Notes: generated from the letters alone by a model not told the origin. A DNA stretch of 7,876 bases from Chloroflexota bacterium (GCA_027316975.1 DAHVFL010000211.1:1-7876); one strand, 5' to 3'; shown: positions 1 to 6,346, counted from the first letter of the stretch. Program-made: numbers and translations.

Positions 1-699
1 CGATAAGATCAGCGGCGCTAATGCGTGCTCTTCACCAGGCGCGCAGCAGGCAATCACCAGTGGATGCGCATTGGCAGGAGGCATCGCATGAAGCAGATTG
101 GTCAATAAACCCTGGAAGAAGGCGCTGGCAAAATGCTCTACCGAAACAGTTATGTATCCCTGCTCCCAACGTCGCCCAACCTCCCATAACGCCGGTGTAA
201 TCAGTTCGGTACAAACTTGTTCAATGGGGTAGATTGCCAGCGCCGGTGCCATCAACCGGCTGGCCGCAGCTTCGTCTAGTTCGCTGAAGGCATCCAGCAA
301 TCGCTCTTGCACGAAACGCAGGTCATAGGTTGCCAGTGAGCTATGCCCATTTTCTTCACCGACAAATTCCTGCCCCTGCTGGAGGTTCGGCTGAGAAGAA
401 GCTGTTTTCTGGAGCTGCTCCTGCTCCCACTCAAGATGGTGAAAAAGAGCAATAGCCTGGCTGATAGCTATTCCTGTATCGACACGCTCCTTGAGCCAGC
501 GAATAGTCGCGATATCACGCTCCGAGTACAGGCGATAGGTATTCCGGGCGCGTTCCGGCGCGAGAATCGTATAGCGGCGTTCCCATGCTCTCAACGTTGG
601 TGCTGCAATCCCCGTCTGCTGTACAACCGCCTTCGTATTGAAGAGAGGCACATCGGAGTACCGCTCCAGATCTGGCAACTCCCTGCTCTTTTCTCGCAT
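1..699 (-). CDS. MerR-family regulator with CarH/LitR-type cobalamin-binding domain (partial, 3' end outside window)
   Basis: This is a predicted B12-dependent transcriptional repressor; 233 residues are visible and the reading frame is still open at the window edge. Residues about 19-85 form a MerR winged helix, with the recognition region TLRAWERRY (35-43) followed by RLYSERDI (56-63). Residues about 125-205 match the helical B12-binding-2 cap and contain W178, nine residues, then E188-H189, which is the W-x9-EH signature of CarH photoreceptors. The start of the cobalamin-binding Rossmann domain follows, with P-G-E-E-H at 221-225, where H225 is the expected lower cobalt ligand. The family represses DNA in the dark as an adenosylcobalamin tetramer and is released by light. 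The residue after W178 is Glu, not the His of Thermus CarH. The ATG at 699 is chosen because GGGGAG lies 7 bases upstream. In-frame ATGs at 714, 738, 756 and 816 have poorer ribosome sites. It is divergent from an ECF sigma gene, as litR is from litS. A light-insensitive B12 or other corrinoid sensor is the alternative. Confidence 0.88.
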   Translation of the reverse strand, partial: MREKSRELPDLERYSDVPLFNTKAVVQQTGIAAPTLRAWERRYTILAPERARNTYRLYSERDIATIRWLKERVDTGIAISQAIALFHHLEWEQEQLQKTASSQPNLQQGQEFVGEENGHSSLATYDLRFVQERLLDAFSELDEAAASRLMAPALAIYPIEQVCTELITPALWEVGRRWEQGYITVSVEHFASAFFQGLLTNLLHAMPPANAHPLVIACCAPGEEHALAPLILS

Positions 700-923
700 A
701 CACTCTCTCCCCATGTTTTCTAAGACCCGATCATACATTTTTTGATAGCAGTACATTCTGAATTTTCCACAACCATAGCATAGATTACCAGCAACGTCTA
801 TGCTCTTCCTGCTCATCTCCTACTGTTTTTCAGCGCCACTCTTTAAGATGCGCGCGCATCCACACCTGGGTAACATGGGTTAAAAAATTCTCTACCATAC
901 CCTTCTTTCCTACATCAAACAAA

Positions 924-943
924 AAGGTGAGTCCGCACACCTT
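924..943 (-). terminator. Weak hairpin with T run in the leader of the carH-like gene
   Basis: AAGGTG (924-929) and CACCTT (938-943) form a perfect 6-bp stem with an 8-base loop. Read on the minus strand, the stem runs directly into a run of five T residues, the shape of a small intrinsic terminator, and it lies in the presumed leader of the carH-like gene. The stem is short, so premature termination or attenuation is only a possibility, and chance is a real alternative. Confidence 0.2.
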
Positions 944-950
944 ATCATTA

Positions 951-1005
951 CGTATAATGTGTGTTATGTTTTTGTACATAGTTTGTAGATACAACATAAG
1001 GTATA
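951..1005. promoter_or_regulatory. Putative CarH-type operator: 11-bp-phased direct repeats
   Basis: Five consecutive 11-base units start at 951, 962, 973, 984 and 995 and read CGTATAATGTG, TGTTATGTTTT, TGTACATAGTT, TGTAGATACAA and CATAAGGTATA. The two central units carry TGTAnA (complement TnTACA), and the unit at 951 matches this in all but its first base. The units at 962 and 995 are weak. CarH operators, as I recall them, are 11-bp direct repeats containing TnTACA that overlap the promoter -35 region, matching a tetramer on DNA. The array sits between the carH-like gene and the ECF sigma gene and overlaps the likely sigma promoter, so repression in the dark is inferred. TTGTA-GA-TACAA (983-994) is also a short palindrome, so a different dimeric regulator is possible. 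Confidence 0.55.
972..1000 (+). promoter_or_regulatory. Possible promoter of the ECF sigma gene
   Basis: TTGTAC (972-977) and CATAAG (995-1000) are separated by 17 bases and could act as -35 and -10 elements, placing the transcript start near 1007, about 35 bases before the ATG. Both hexamers are imperfect. A TATATT at 1002-1007 is a competing -10 without a well-spaced -35. The whole promoter is covered by the 11-bp repeats, which fits a repressible promoter. Confidence 0.35.
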
Positions 1006-1041
1006 TTGCTTTGAAAACAAAGAAGGACCGACCGTACAGAT

Positions 1042-1710
1042 ATGGCAACACAAATAGCCGAAGCGCCAACCATCCTTGATACTGATTTGACGAAAAGTTG
1101 GTATCCTGAATCAATACGTCAGCCGCAGGAACAGATAGAAGTCGATATGGCGTCCGAACAACGTATACTCGTAGCTCGCGCGCTCCAGGGAGATACAGGC
1201 GCCTTTGATGATATCTTTGACCGCTATGGCAGTTTGATGCTGCGTACCGCCTACAGCATTGTGCAGGATCGCGACAGCGCGGAGGACATCGTACAGAACT
1301 CACTGCTACTGGCATGGCAACATTTGCCTGGCCTGCGTGAAACAGGAGCGTTGCGCCCCTGGCTGATGCGCATCGTCGTCAACCAGTGCATTAGCCTGAA
1401 GCGGCGCGTAGCGCGATCTACAGCATATCTGCGTCAATCTTTTTATGACTATGAGACAGAGCAGGCATCGCAAATCGCGGACGATGCCGGGGGTCTCAAG
1501 GAGCGCACATGGGACCTGGAGCAAGCCATTTCTCAATTGACACCGAAGCAGCAAATGGTCATTCGCTACCATTACTATCATGGCATGACGTTACCAGAAA
1601 TATCCCAAAAGTTCCAGATTTCAGAAAACACCCTTAAAAAGCGTCTTCAAGCCGGGCTGAGCCATCTACGCCAGATAGTACGAGCCGCCGAAATGGGCGA
1701 AGCTGTATAA
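1042..1710 (+). CDS. ECF-type RNA polymerase sigma factor (LitS-like by context)
   Basis: A 222-residue sigma-70 family factor of the extracytoplasmic-function type that would direct RNA polymerase to a small regulon. Sigma region 2 spans about residues 43-121, with GAFDDIFDRYG (53-63) and RDSAEDIVQ (77-85), then a W-x2-H-L and R-PWLMRI stretch. Region 4 spans about 158-213, with the helix-turn-helix TLPEISQKFQISENTLKKRL (183-202). There is no region 1.1 or region 3. The first 36 or so residues precede region 2, have no recognisable domain and are rich in polar residues. An internal ATG at 1147 would remove them. No anti-sigma gene follows, because mnmG with its own promoter comes next. The divergent B12-binding MerR protein is therefore the likely controller, acting at transcription, by analogy with LitR and LitS. 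The target genes are not in the window, and carotenoid genes would be the natural guess. Confidence 0.93.
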   Translation: MATQIAEAPTILDTDLTKSWYPESIRQPQEQIEVDMASEQRILVARALQGDTGAFDDIFDRYGSLMLRTAYSIVQDRDSAEDIVQNSLLLAWQHLPGLRETGALRPWLMRIVVNQCISLKRRVARSTAYLRQSFYDYETEQASQIADDAGGLKERTWDLEQAISQLTPKQQMVIRYHYYHGMTLPEISQKFQISENTLKKRLQAGLSHLRQIVRAAEMGEAV

Positions 1711-1735
1711 AGATAGACCCTTCCTCCCATTTCTA

Positions 1736-1764
1736 TTGACGCGCCGCCGCAACTAGTCCATAAT
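1736..1764 (+). promoter_or_regulatory. Sigma-70-type promoter upstream of mnmG
   Basis: TTGACG (1736-1741) and CATAAT (1759-1764) are each one base from consensus and are separated by exactly 17 bases. Transcription would begin near 1771, leaving a leader of about 64 bases before the mnmG ATG. This suggests mnmG is expressed constitutively and independently of the preceding sigma gene. Confidence 0.7.
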
Positions 1765-1834
1765 GCTCAGGTACGATTGAAACAATCATTCACACAATCA
1801 AACAGGACGTATTCAAGCTATTACGAGTAGTGCA

Positions 1835-3895
1835 ATGAGCAACGAAACCACGCGCGATGAGCGTACCACACCTGGCGCAATTCCCCAGGAGCACATTCTG
1901 CGGGGCGTCTATGAAGTTATTGTCGTTGGGGCCGGCCACGCTGGCTGCGAGGCGGCTTTAGCGTCCGCCAGAATGGGCCGCAAAACACTGCTGATCACCA
2001 TGAACCTGGACAGCGTGGCCCTGATGCCCTGCAATCCTTCCATGGGCGGACCCGCCAAAGGGCATTTAATCAAAGAAATCGACGCCCTCGGCGGCGAAAT
2101 CGGTCGCAATACCGACCGCACCTTCATCCAGATGCGCCTCCTCAATACCAGCAAAGGCCCCGCAGTGCAGGCATTGCGCGCCCAGTGCGATAAACAGGCC
2201 TACCGCCTTGCCATGAAATTCGTGCTGGAAAGCGAACCCAACCTGGAATTGAAACAGGCCACCATCCTCCATCTGCTGAGCGAGCCAGGCCCCGGTGGGC
2301 GGCCAGCCATGCGCGGCGTAGTAACCACCAATGGCTGGCAGTACGAGGCAAGATCGGTAATCCTCACCACCGGCACCTTTATCAACGGGCGGCTGGTCGT
2401 CGGCGAAAAAACATCGCCCGGCGGACGCGCCGGGGAAGCGCCCGCCCTCGGCATCTCAGACTCGTTACGCGCGCTCGGCCTGGAAGTGCGCCGCTTCAAA
2501 ACCGGCACTCCCCCGCGCATCGATGCGCGAAGTATCGATTTCAGCAAAACCATTCCGCAACCGGGGAGCCGCGTGCCACTCTACTTCTCACAGGATGTCG
2601 CCGCGCGCGAAGATGTACAGCTTCCGGGAACGCGGCCCAATCCCATCTATCCCGTCACCGGCCAAGATCTGCATGGATGGCGACCGCAGTTACCCTGCTA
2701 CCTCGTGCATACCAACGAGCGTACCCACCAGGTCATTCGCGCTAACTTGCACCGCTCTCCGCTCTATACCGGCATCATCGAGGGCATTGGCCCGCGCTAT
2801 TGTCCATCTATCGAGGACAAGATCGTGCGTTTCGCCACTAAAGAGCGCCATCAAATTTTTCTCGAGCCAGAGGGCTGGCGCACCGGCGAAGTCTATGTGC
2901 AGGGCATGAATACCAGCCTGCCGGAAGATGTGCAGATGGCTATGCTGCGCAGCATTCCCGCCCTGGAACACGTCCAGATGATGCGCGTTGGTTACGCCGT
3001 TGAATATGACTTTGTGCCGCCGGAACAACTCCTCTCCACCCTGCAAACCAAAGCGGTAGCGGGACTCTTCCTGGCCGGCCAGATCAACGGCACCTCCGGC
3101 TATGAAGAGGCGGCGGCTCAGGGCATCATGGCAGGCATGAACGCCGCGCTGTATGCACGAGGCGAGCCGCCCTTTGTGCTTGGACGCCACGAAGCGTACA
3201 TCGGCGTGCTCGTCGATGATCTCGTCACGCGCCCGCTCACCGAACCCTATCGCCTGCATACCTCGCGCGCCGAATATCGCCTGCTGCTGCGGCCCGATAG
3301 CGCGGATTTACGTCTGAGCGACCATGCCTATCGCTACGGACTGATTGACGATGCTCGCTACCAGCAGGTGATTCGCAAACGCCAACATATCATCCACGCG
3401 CTGCAACAGCTTGATACTGTCGTCTTCACCTCATCGCGCATAACGGAACTACACGCCCAGGAACTGGATATGGCCCCGCTGGGTCAGATGTTTACCGCGC
3501 GCGAACTCTTGCGCCGGCCCGACGTAACCTATCACAAGGTAGCGCAACTGGCGCAAAGAGCTACTACGACATCAACAAGGCCCGGAGAAGCAAGCCTGCC
3601 CGAACTGGACCATGGAACGGCGGAAGAGGTCGAATTACAGGTCAAATACGAGAGTTACGTGCGCAAACAGGAGCAGATCGTACATCGAGCAAAACGCCTC
3701 GAAGACCATCTGATCCCGGAAAACCTTGAATATGATGCCGTGCAGCATTTGCGCACTCAGGCTCGCCAGAAGTTACAGCGCACGCGCCCTCGCACAGTAG
3801 GGCAGGCATCAAGGGTGGAAGGAGTGACTCCGGCAGATATCGCCATCCTGCTGGTATACATGGAAAAGCTGCGCGCCGCGCCTGGGATACGATAG
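1835..3895 (+). CDS. mnmG: tRNA uridine-5-carboxymethylaminomethyl modification enzyme MnmG (GidA)
   Basis: A cytoplasmic FAD enzyme that, with the GTPase MnmE, installs the carboxymethylaminomethyl group at C5 of wobble uridine 34 in several tRNAs using methylene-tetrahydrofolate. The 686 residues carry the Rossmann motif GAGHAG (32-37), PCNPSMGGPAKGHL (65-78) with C66, and GPRYCPSIEDK (319-329) with C323; these two cysteines correspond to the conserved pair of the E. coli enzyme. The second FAD segment GLFLAGQINGTSGYEEAAAQG spans 410-430, and the C-terminal helical domain ends near VEGVTPADIAILLVYMEK (661-678). It is longer than the roughly 630-residue E. coli protein because of a 25-residue N-terminal tail, an insert around 252-283, and a low-complexity Thr/Pro/Glu-rich insert around 576-598. 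The ATG is the only upstream start in frame, and its ribosome site is weak. The partner mnmE is not in the window. Confidence 0.97.
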   Translation: MSNETTRDERTTPGAIPQEHILRGVYEVIVVGAGHAGCEAALASARMGRKTLLITMNLDSVALMPCNPSMGGPAKGHLIKEIDALGGEIGRNTDRTFIQMRLLNTSKGPAVQALRAQCDKQAYRLAMKFVLESEPNLELKQATILHLLSEPGPGGRPAMRGVVTTNGWQYEARSVILTTGTFINGRLVVGEKTSPGGRAGEAPALGISDSLRALGLEVRRFKTGTPPRIDARSIDFSKTIPQPGSRVPLYFSQDVAAREDVQLPGTRPNPIYPVTGQDLHGWRPQLPCYLVHTNERTHQVIRANLHRSPLYTGIIEGIGPRYCPSIEDKIVRFATKERHQIFLEPEGWRTGEVYVQGMNTSLPEDVQMAMLRSIPALEHVQMMRVGYAVEYDFVPPEQLLSTLQTKAVAGLFLAGQINGTSGYEEAAAQGIMAGMNAALYARGEPPFVLGRHEAYIGVLVDDLVTRPLTEPYRLHTSRAEYRLLLRPDSADLRLSDHAYRYGLIDDARYQQVIRKRQHIIHALQQLDTVVFTSSRITELHAQELDMAPLGQMFTARELLRRPDVTYHKVAQLAQRATTTSTRPGEASLPELDHGTAEEVELQVKYESYVRKQEQIVHRAKRLEDHLIPENLEYDAVQHLRTQARQKLQRTRPRTVGQASRVEGVTPADIAILLVYMEKLRAAPGIR

Positions 3896-3937
3896 ATCAC
3901 ATAGAAATCACATCTCGACTGGACGGGATACACGCAC

Positions 3938-3967
3938 TTGACAGGAACCTGAGCGAGCGTGTACCAT
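3938..3967 (+). promoter_or_regulatory. Candidate promoter of the response regulator-kinase operon
   Basis: A perfect TTGACA (3938-3943) is followed after 18 bases by TACCAT (3962-3967), four of six matches to the -10 consensus. The start would lie near 3974, giving a leader of about 180 bases before the regulator GTG. A second promoter closer to the gene cannot be excluded. Confidence 0.45.
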
Positions 3968-3972
3968 ACATA

Positions 3973-3987
3973 TGCAGTAGAACTGCA
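3973..3987 (+). other. Small perfect stem-loop after the candidate operon promoter
   Basis: TGCAGT (3973-3978) and ACTGCA (3982-3987) form a 6-bp stem with an AGA loop, immediately after the predicted -10 element. It could cap the 5' end of the leader transcript. It is followed by AAAA and not a T run, so it is not a plus-strand terminator for mnmG. Confidence 0.3.
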
Positions 3988-4143
3988 AAATAGTGTTTTC
4001 AATAGAATGTAAAGCCTGGTTGTTAGCGTAACCCCCACGCCAATGACCAGACTTTCAGAGCAAACCTTGTAGTGATAACTCCGCGCCGGTGAAGGCCAGC
4101 GCTATGTTATCCCATACACGGGCGCATAGAACGACTCATCAAA

Positions 4144-4148
4144 GGGGG
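4144..4148 (+). promoter_or_regulatory. Ribosome binding site that sets a GTG start for the response regulator
   Basis: GGGGG at 4144-4148, preceded by AAA, lies 6 bases before GTG at 4155-4157. The longer frame that begins with ATG at 4089 has no comparable site, and its extra 22 residues precede the first beta strand of the receiver domain. Confidence 0.65.
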
Positions 4149-4154
4149 AATTCA

Positions 4155-4838
4155 GTGTATATTTTAGTTGTTGACGACGACTTGTTCGCGAATACGCTCA
4201 TCCACTTTGTGCTCAGCAAAGAAGGCTTCGAGGTCGAGACCACTGATAACCCGCGTGGCGCAATGCAGATGATTCAGAAACGCGAGCCAGACCTTCTCAT
4301 TGTAGATGTCATGATGCCATATTTGAGTGGCTTTGAGTTTGCCGAAAAACTGCGCGAAGCGGATTATGACATCCCCTTTATTTTTATGACGGCGCAGGAT
4401 GCGCTTGAATCCAAGTTGCTGGGTTTCCAGATCGGCGCGGATGATTATATTTGCAAGCCATTTATTCACCAGGAGCTGGTAGCGCGCGTTCAGGCCGTCA
4501 TGCGCCGCATCAAGAAATATAACAAAGTTGGCAACCAGAGTATTCGTTGCGGGCAAATCGAGTTAATCCCAGGCGATTTAAAAGTGGTAATGCCCGGACA
4601 TGCCGATATCACACTGACGCCCACGGAGATGCACGTCTTACGGGTACTCATGGCCTCCCCCGGGCAGGTTGTCAACCGCGACAAACTGCTTTCAGAGGTG
4701 TGGAACGACAATGAGAACAATAGCAATATCGTAGATGTGTACGTCCGTCGTCTCCGTATGAAGCTCGAAGCGGATGCCGATAGGCCGCGACATATCACCT
4801 CAGTACGTGGCGTAGGATACAAATTTCTGGGAAAATAG
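4155..4838 (+). CDS. OmpR/PhoB-family two-component response regulator
   Basis: A cytoplasmic transcription factor of 227 residues activated by phosphorylation. The receiver domain (about 1-118) begins MYILVVDDD, with the acidic pair D7-D8, phosphoacceptor D51 in LLIVDVMMP, T79 in FIFMTA and K101 in CKPF. The C-terminal winged helix (about 128-225) has LTPTEMHVLRVLMASPGQVV and ends at TSVRGVGYKF, both typical of the family. GTG at 4155 is preferred over ATG at 4089 because of the strong ribosome site and because the family begins right at this beta strand. The histidine kinase gene starts 9 bases after the stop, so the two form one operon and almost surely one signalling pair. The signal and target genes are not identifiable from the window. 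Confidence 0.95.
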   Translation: MYILVVDDDLFANTLIHFVLSKEGFEVETTDNPRGAMQMIQKREPDLLIVDVMMPYLSGFEFAEKLREADYDIPFIFMTAQDALESKLLGFQIGADDYICKPFIHQELVARVQAVMRRIKKYNKVGNQSIRCGQIELIPGDLKVVMPGHADITLTPTEMHVLRVLMASPGQVVNRDKLLSEVWNDNENNSNIVDVYVRRLRMKLEADADRPRHITSVRGVGYKFLGK

Positions 4839-4847
4839 AGGCGAGCA

Positions 4848-6008
4848 ATGCGCAAACCAGTCCAATCACAAACACAGGTAGAAGAGGCTGTAGCAACACC
4901 GGCGCAGGCTCCACCAGCAACAGGCGAGATCAGCTACTCACGGGAACAGTTGGAGCCATTGTTCGAGCACGCCGCGAGTGCTCTTGTGGTTATCGACGAA
5001 CAGTTCCAGGTCCTCGATTCTAATGTCACCGGTTGTGAAAAGTTAGGCTGGACACATCCATCGATCGTCGGTCAGCATTGCAGCAAGGTGTTGGGGTGCA
5101 TGAATCTCAATCGCATGATGCTATGTGGCACTTCGAGCTGTCCACTGACGCGCGTCTTACAGAAAAATGTGCCGATTCCCAACGAAGAGTTGATTTGTGG
5201 AACGTTACCGGATCATACCGATGAGTACGCCGTCAGCGTTACTCCCATCAAGGCCGAAGGCCGGCGCATCGTCGTATTCAGCGCGCGCGAGGTTTCCTCG
5301 CTCAAAGTTGCCAACAGAGTGCGCTCCAATTTTGTTTCCATGGTTTCGCACGAACTGCGCACTCCCCTGAACTCAGTGCATGGCTTCATCGATTTGTTGA
5401 TGCAGGGACACATGGGCGAGTTGACGCAGGAGCAGAAAACCTACCTCGGCTACACGCAAGAAGGCGTGCAGCAGCTCGTTTCCATCGTCGAAGATATCCT
5501 GCTGATGACCCGTTCAGATTCCGGCCAGTTTGAGATCAAGCCAGAGAAAGTGAATTTCCTCAACCTGGCAAATCAGGTGCTGCGCAATCTGCAACCTCAA
5601 GCCTTCAAAGCATCTGTTATTCTCAATAAAGATATCTTCTCTCCCTCGCCTCTGCTCTATGTTGACCCTCAACGCATGAAGCAGGTGCTCAACAACCTCG
5701 TCGTCAATGCCATTAAATTTACACCGCCCGGCGGTTCGGTCACGTTGCGCGCTCGCCCCTACAATCAGGATTTTGTAATGATCTCAGTCCTCGATACCGG
5801 CTATGGCATTCCACCGGAAGACCGCAACCACGTTTTTGAACGCTTCTACCAGTCGAACCATGCCCTGCAATCTCGCATGGGCGGCTACGGCCTTGGCCTG
5901 CCAATCGCCCGCCTCATCGTCGAGCAGCACGGCGGCGTCATCGATTTCGATTCCACCATCAATCAAGGAACCACCTTCTATTTCACCGCCCCCTCTATAA
6001 CAAAGTAA
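4848..6008 (+). CDS. Soluble PAS-domain sensor histidine kinase with a cysteine-rich PAS region
   Basis: The 386-residue partner kinase of the preceding regulator. No membrane segment or signal peptide is visible, so it should sense a cytoplasmic signal. A polar Ala/Pro/Gln-rich tail (1-28) precedes a PAS domain (about 33-150) that contains six cysteines: C63, C78, C84, C93, C98 and C117, with C98 in SSCPL. The HisKA dimerisation domain follows (about 159-222), with phosphoacceptor H168 in VSHELRTPLN. The ATPase domain (about 235-384) has the N box NNLVVNAIKF (282-291), G1 box DTGYG (316-320), F box VFERFYQ (329-335) and G2 box GGYGLGL (345-351), so it looks catalytically intact. The start ATG has GAGGCGAG just upstream. 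The cysteines suggest redox, metal, iron-sulfur or thiol sensing, which is inference. Similar Cys-Pro-Leu PAS motifs occur in other bacterial sensors. Confidence 0.95.
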   Translation: MRKPVQSQTQVEEAVATPAQAPPATGEISYSREQLEPLFEHAASALVVIDEQFQVLDSNVTGCEKLGWTHPSIVGQHCSKVLGCMNLNRMMLCGTSSCPLTRVLQKNVPIPNEELICGTLPDHTDEYAVSVTPIKAEGRRIVVFSAREVSSLKVANRVRSNFVSMVSHELRTPLNSVHGFIDLLMQGHMGELTQEQKTYLGYTQEGVQQLVSIVEDILLMTRSDSGQFEIKPEKVNFLNLANQVLRNLQPQAFKASVILNKDIFSPSPLLYVDPQRMKQVLNNLVVNAIKFTPPGGSVTLRARPYNQDFVMISVLDTGYGIPPEDRNHVFERFYQSNHALQSRMGGYGLGLPIARLIVEQHGGVIDFDSTINQGTTFYFTAPSITK

Positions 6009-6023
6009 AATAACCCCCCATCT

Positions 6024-6080
6024 CCGTAGGGACGCGGGTGGTGCGGACGCGGTGAAGGGACCCTTGTGGGCGTCCTCGTC
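6024..6080 (+). repeat. Short dispersed repeat, copy 1
   Basis: It begins CCGTAGGGAC and ends CCTCGTC. It aligns without gaps to 6232-6288, with about 36 of 57 bases identical and the identity concentrated at the two ends (first 10 and last 7 bases, plus TTGTG inside). It also has imperfect inverted termini of its own, TAGGGACG at 6027-6034 against CGTCCCCTA at 6077-6085. The function is unknown; it looks like a decayed small non-autonomous element. Confidence 0.55.
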
Positions 6081-6131
6081 CCCTATCATCACATGTTTGA
6101 AGCATCTCGTACAAGCCCCCGCCCGTCATGT

Positions 6132-6186
6132 CATCCTGAGCGCAGCGAAGGATCTGCGCGCTGCCCATCAAGAAAACCTTCGCTGC
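6132..6186. repeat. CATCCTGAGCG-type palindromic repeat
   Basis: CATCCTGAGCG leads into GCAGCGAAGG (6142-6151), which is perfectly complementary to CCTTCGCTGC (6177-6186) across a 25-base loop. Sequences of the form CATCCTGAGC-GAAGGATCT are, from memory, a common extragenic repeat in Chloroflexota and several other phyla. A transcript from either strand could fold into this stem and might stop or protect messages from the convergent genes. Confidence 0.55.
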
Positions 6187-6231
6187 CAACTGCATCGGGT
6201 AATCGTACTCACAGAACGCCGGCACCCCGTC

Positions 6232-6288
6232 CCGTAGGGACAAGGGGCGGATGCCGGAACGGGCGGGGGCCTTGTGCTTGTCCTCGTC
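6232..6288 (+). repeat. Short dispersed repeat, copy 2
   Basis: This is the same 57-base unit as 6024-6080, with an identical CCGTAGGGAC start and CCTCGTC end and a diverged GC-rich middle. The two copies lie in direct orientation about 150 bases apart, with the palindromic CATCCTGAGCG-type repeat between them. Confidence 0.55.
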
Positions 6289-6346
6289 GCAACACGCTTC
6301 GCCTGGGTTTCATGAGGCCGCCTGGTCATACCCCCTTGGTCCCTAC
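6234..6346. repeat. 113-base MITE-like segment with terminal inverted repeats
   Basis: GTAGGGACAAGGGG (6234-6247) on the left and CCCCTTGGTCCCTAC (6332-6346) on the right are inverted copies with one extra base in the right arm. The segment is too short for any gene and has the size and end structure of a miniature inverted-repeat element. No clean target-site duplication was identified, so insertion as a unit is uncertain. Confidence 0.4.

Larger units (their letters stand above)
700..1041. promoter_or_regulatory. Divergent intergenic control region between carH-like and ECF sigma genes
   Basis: About 340 bases separate the two start codons. The stretch is clearly richer in A and T than the flanking genes, and I see no gene in it. 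Open frames crossing it on the minus strand are mainly antisense to the sigma gene and have no family signature. It contains, in order, a possible N-terminal extension of the minus-strand gene (700-816), a weak hairpin (924-943), a CATTA-cgta-TAATG palindrome at 946-959, and the 11-bp-phased repeats at 951-1005. The sigma gene has only a distant ribosome site, GAAGGA at 1022-1027, 14 bases from its ATG. No cobalamin riboswitch core was recognised. Confidence 0.7.

Noticed and set aside
343..723. 126-codon plus-strand open frame at the left end
   Set aside because: It is antisense to the MerR/B12 gene, whose translated domains are unmistakable, and its own translation has no family signature.
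700..1041. Cobalamin riboswitch upstream of the B12-binding regulator
   Set aside because: I could not find the conserved B12-box or a matching multi-helix arrangement; the B12 link rests on the protein domain alone.
830..1315. 161-codon minus-strand open frame covering the divergent gap
   Set aside because: It overlaps the start of the ECF sigma gene antisense, has no recognisable domain, and crosses the AT-rich promoter region.
3973..3987. Stem-loop considered as a terminator for mnmG
   Set aside because: It is only 6 bp and is followed by A residues on the plus strand; it also lies just downstream of the predicted promoter of the next operon.
6024..6288. CRISPR array formed by the two 57-base repeats
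   Set aside because: There are only two diverged copies, about 150 bases apart, with no regular spacers and no cas genes.
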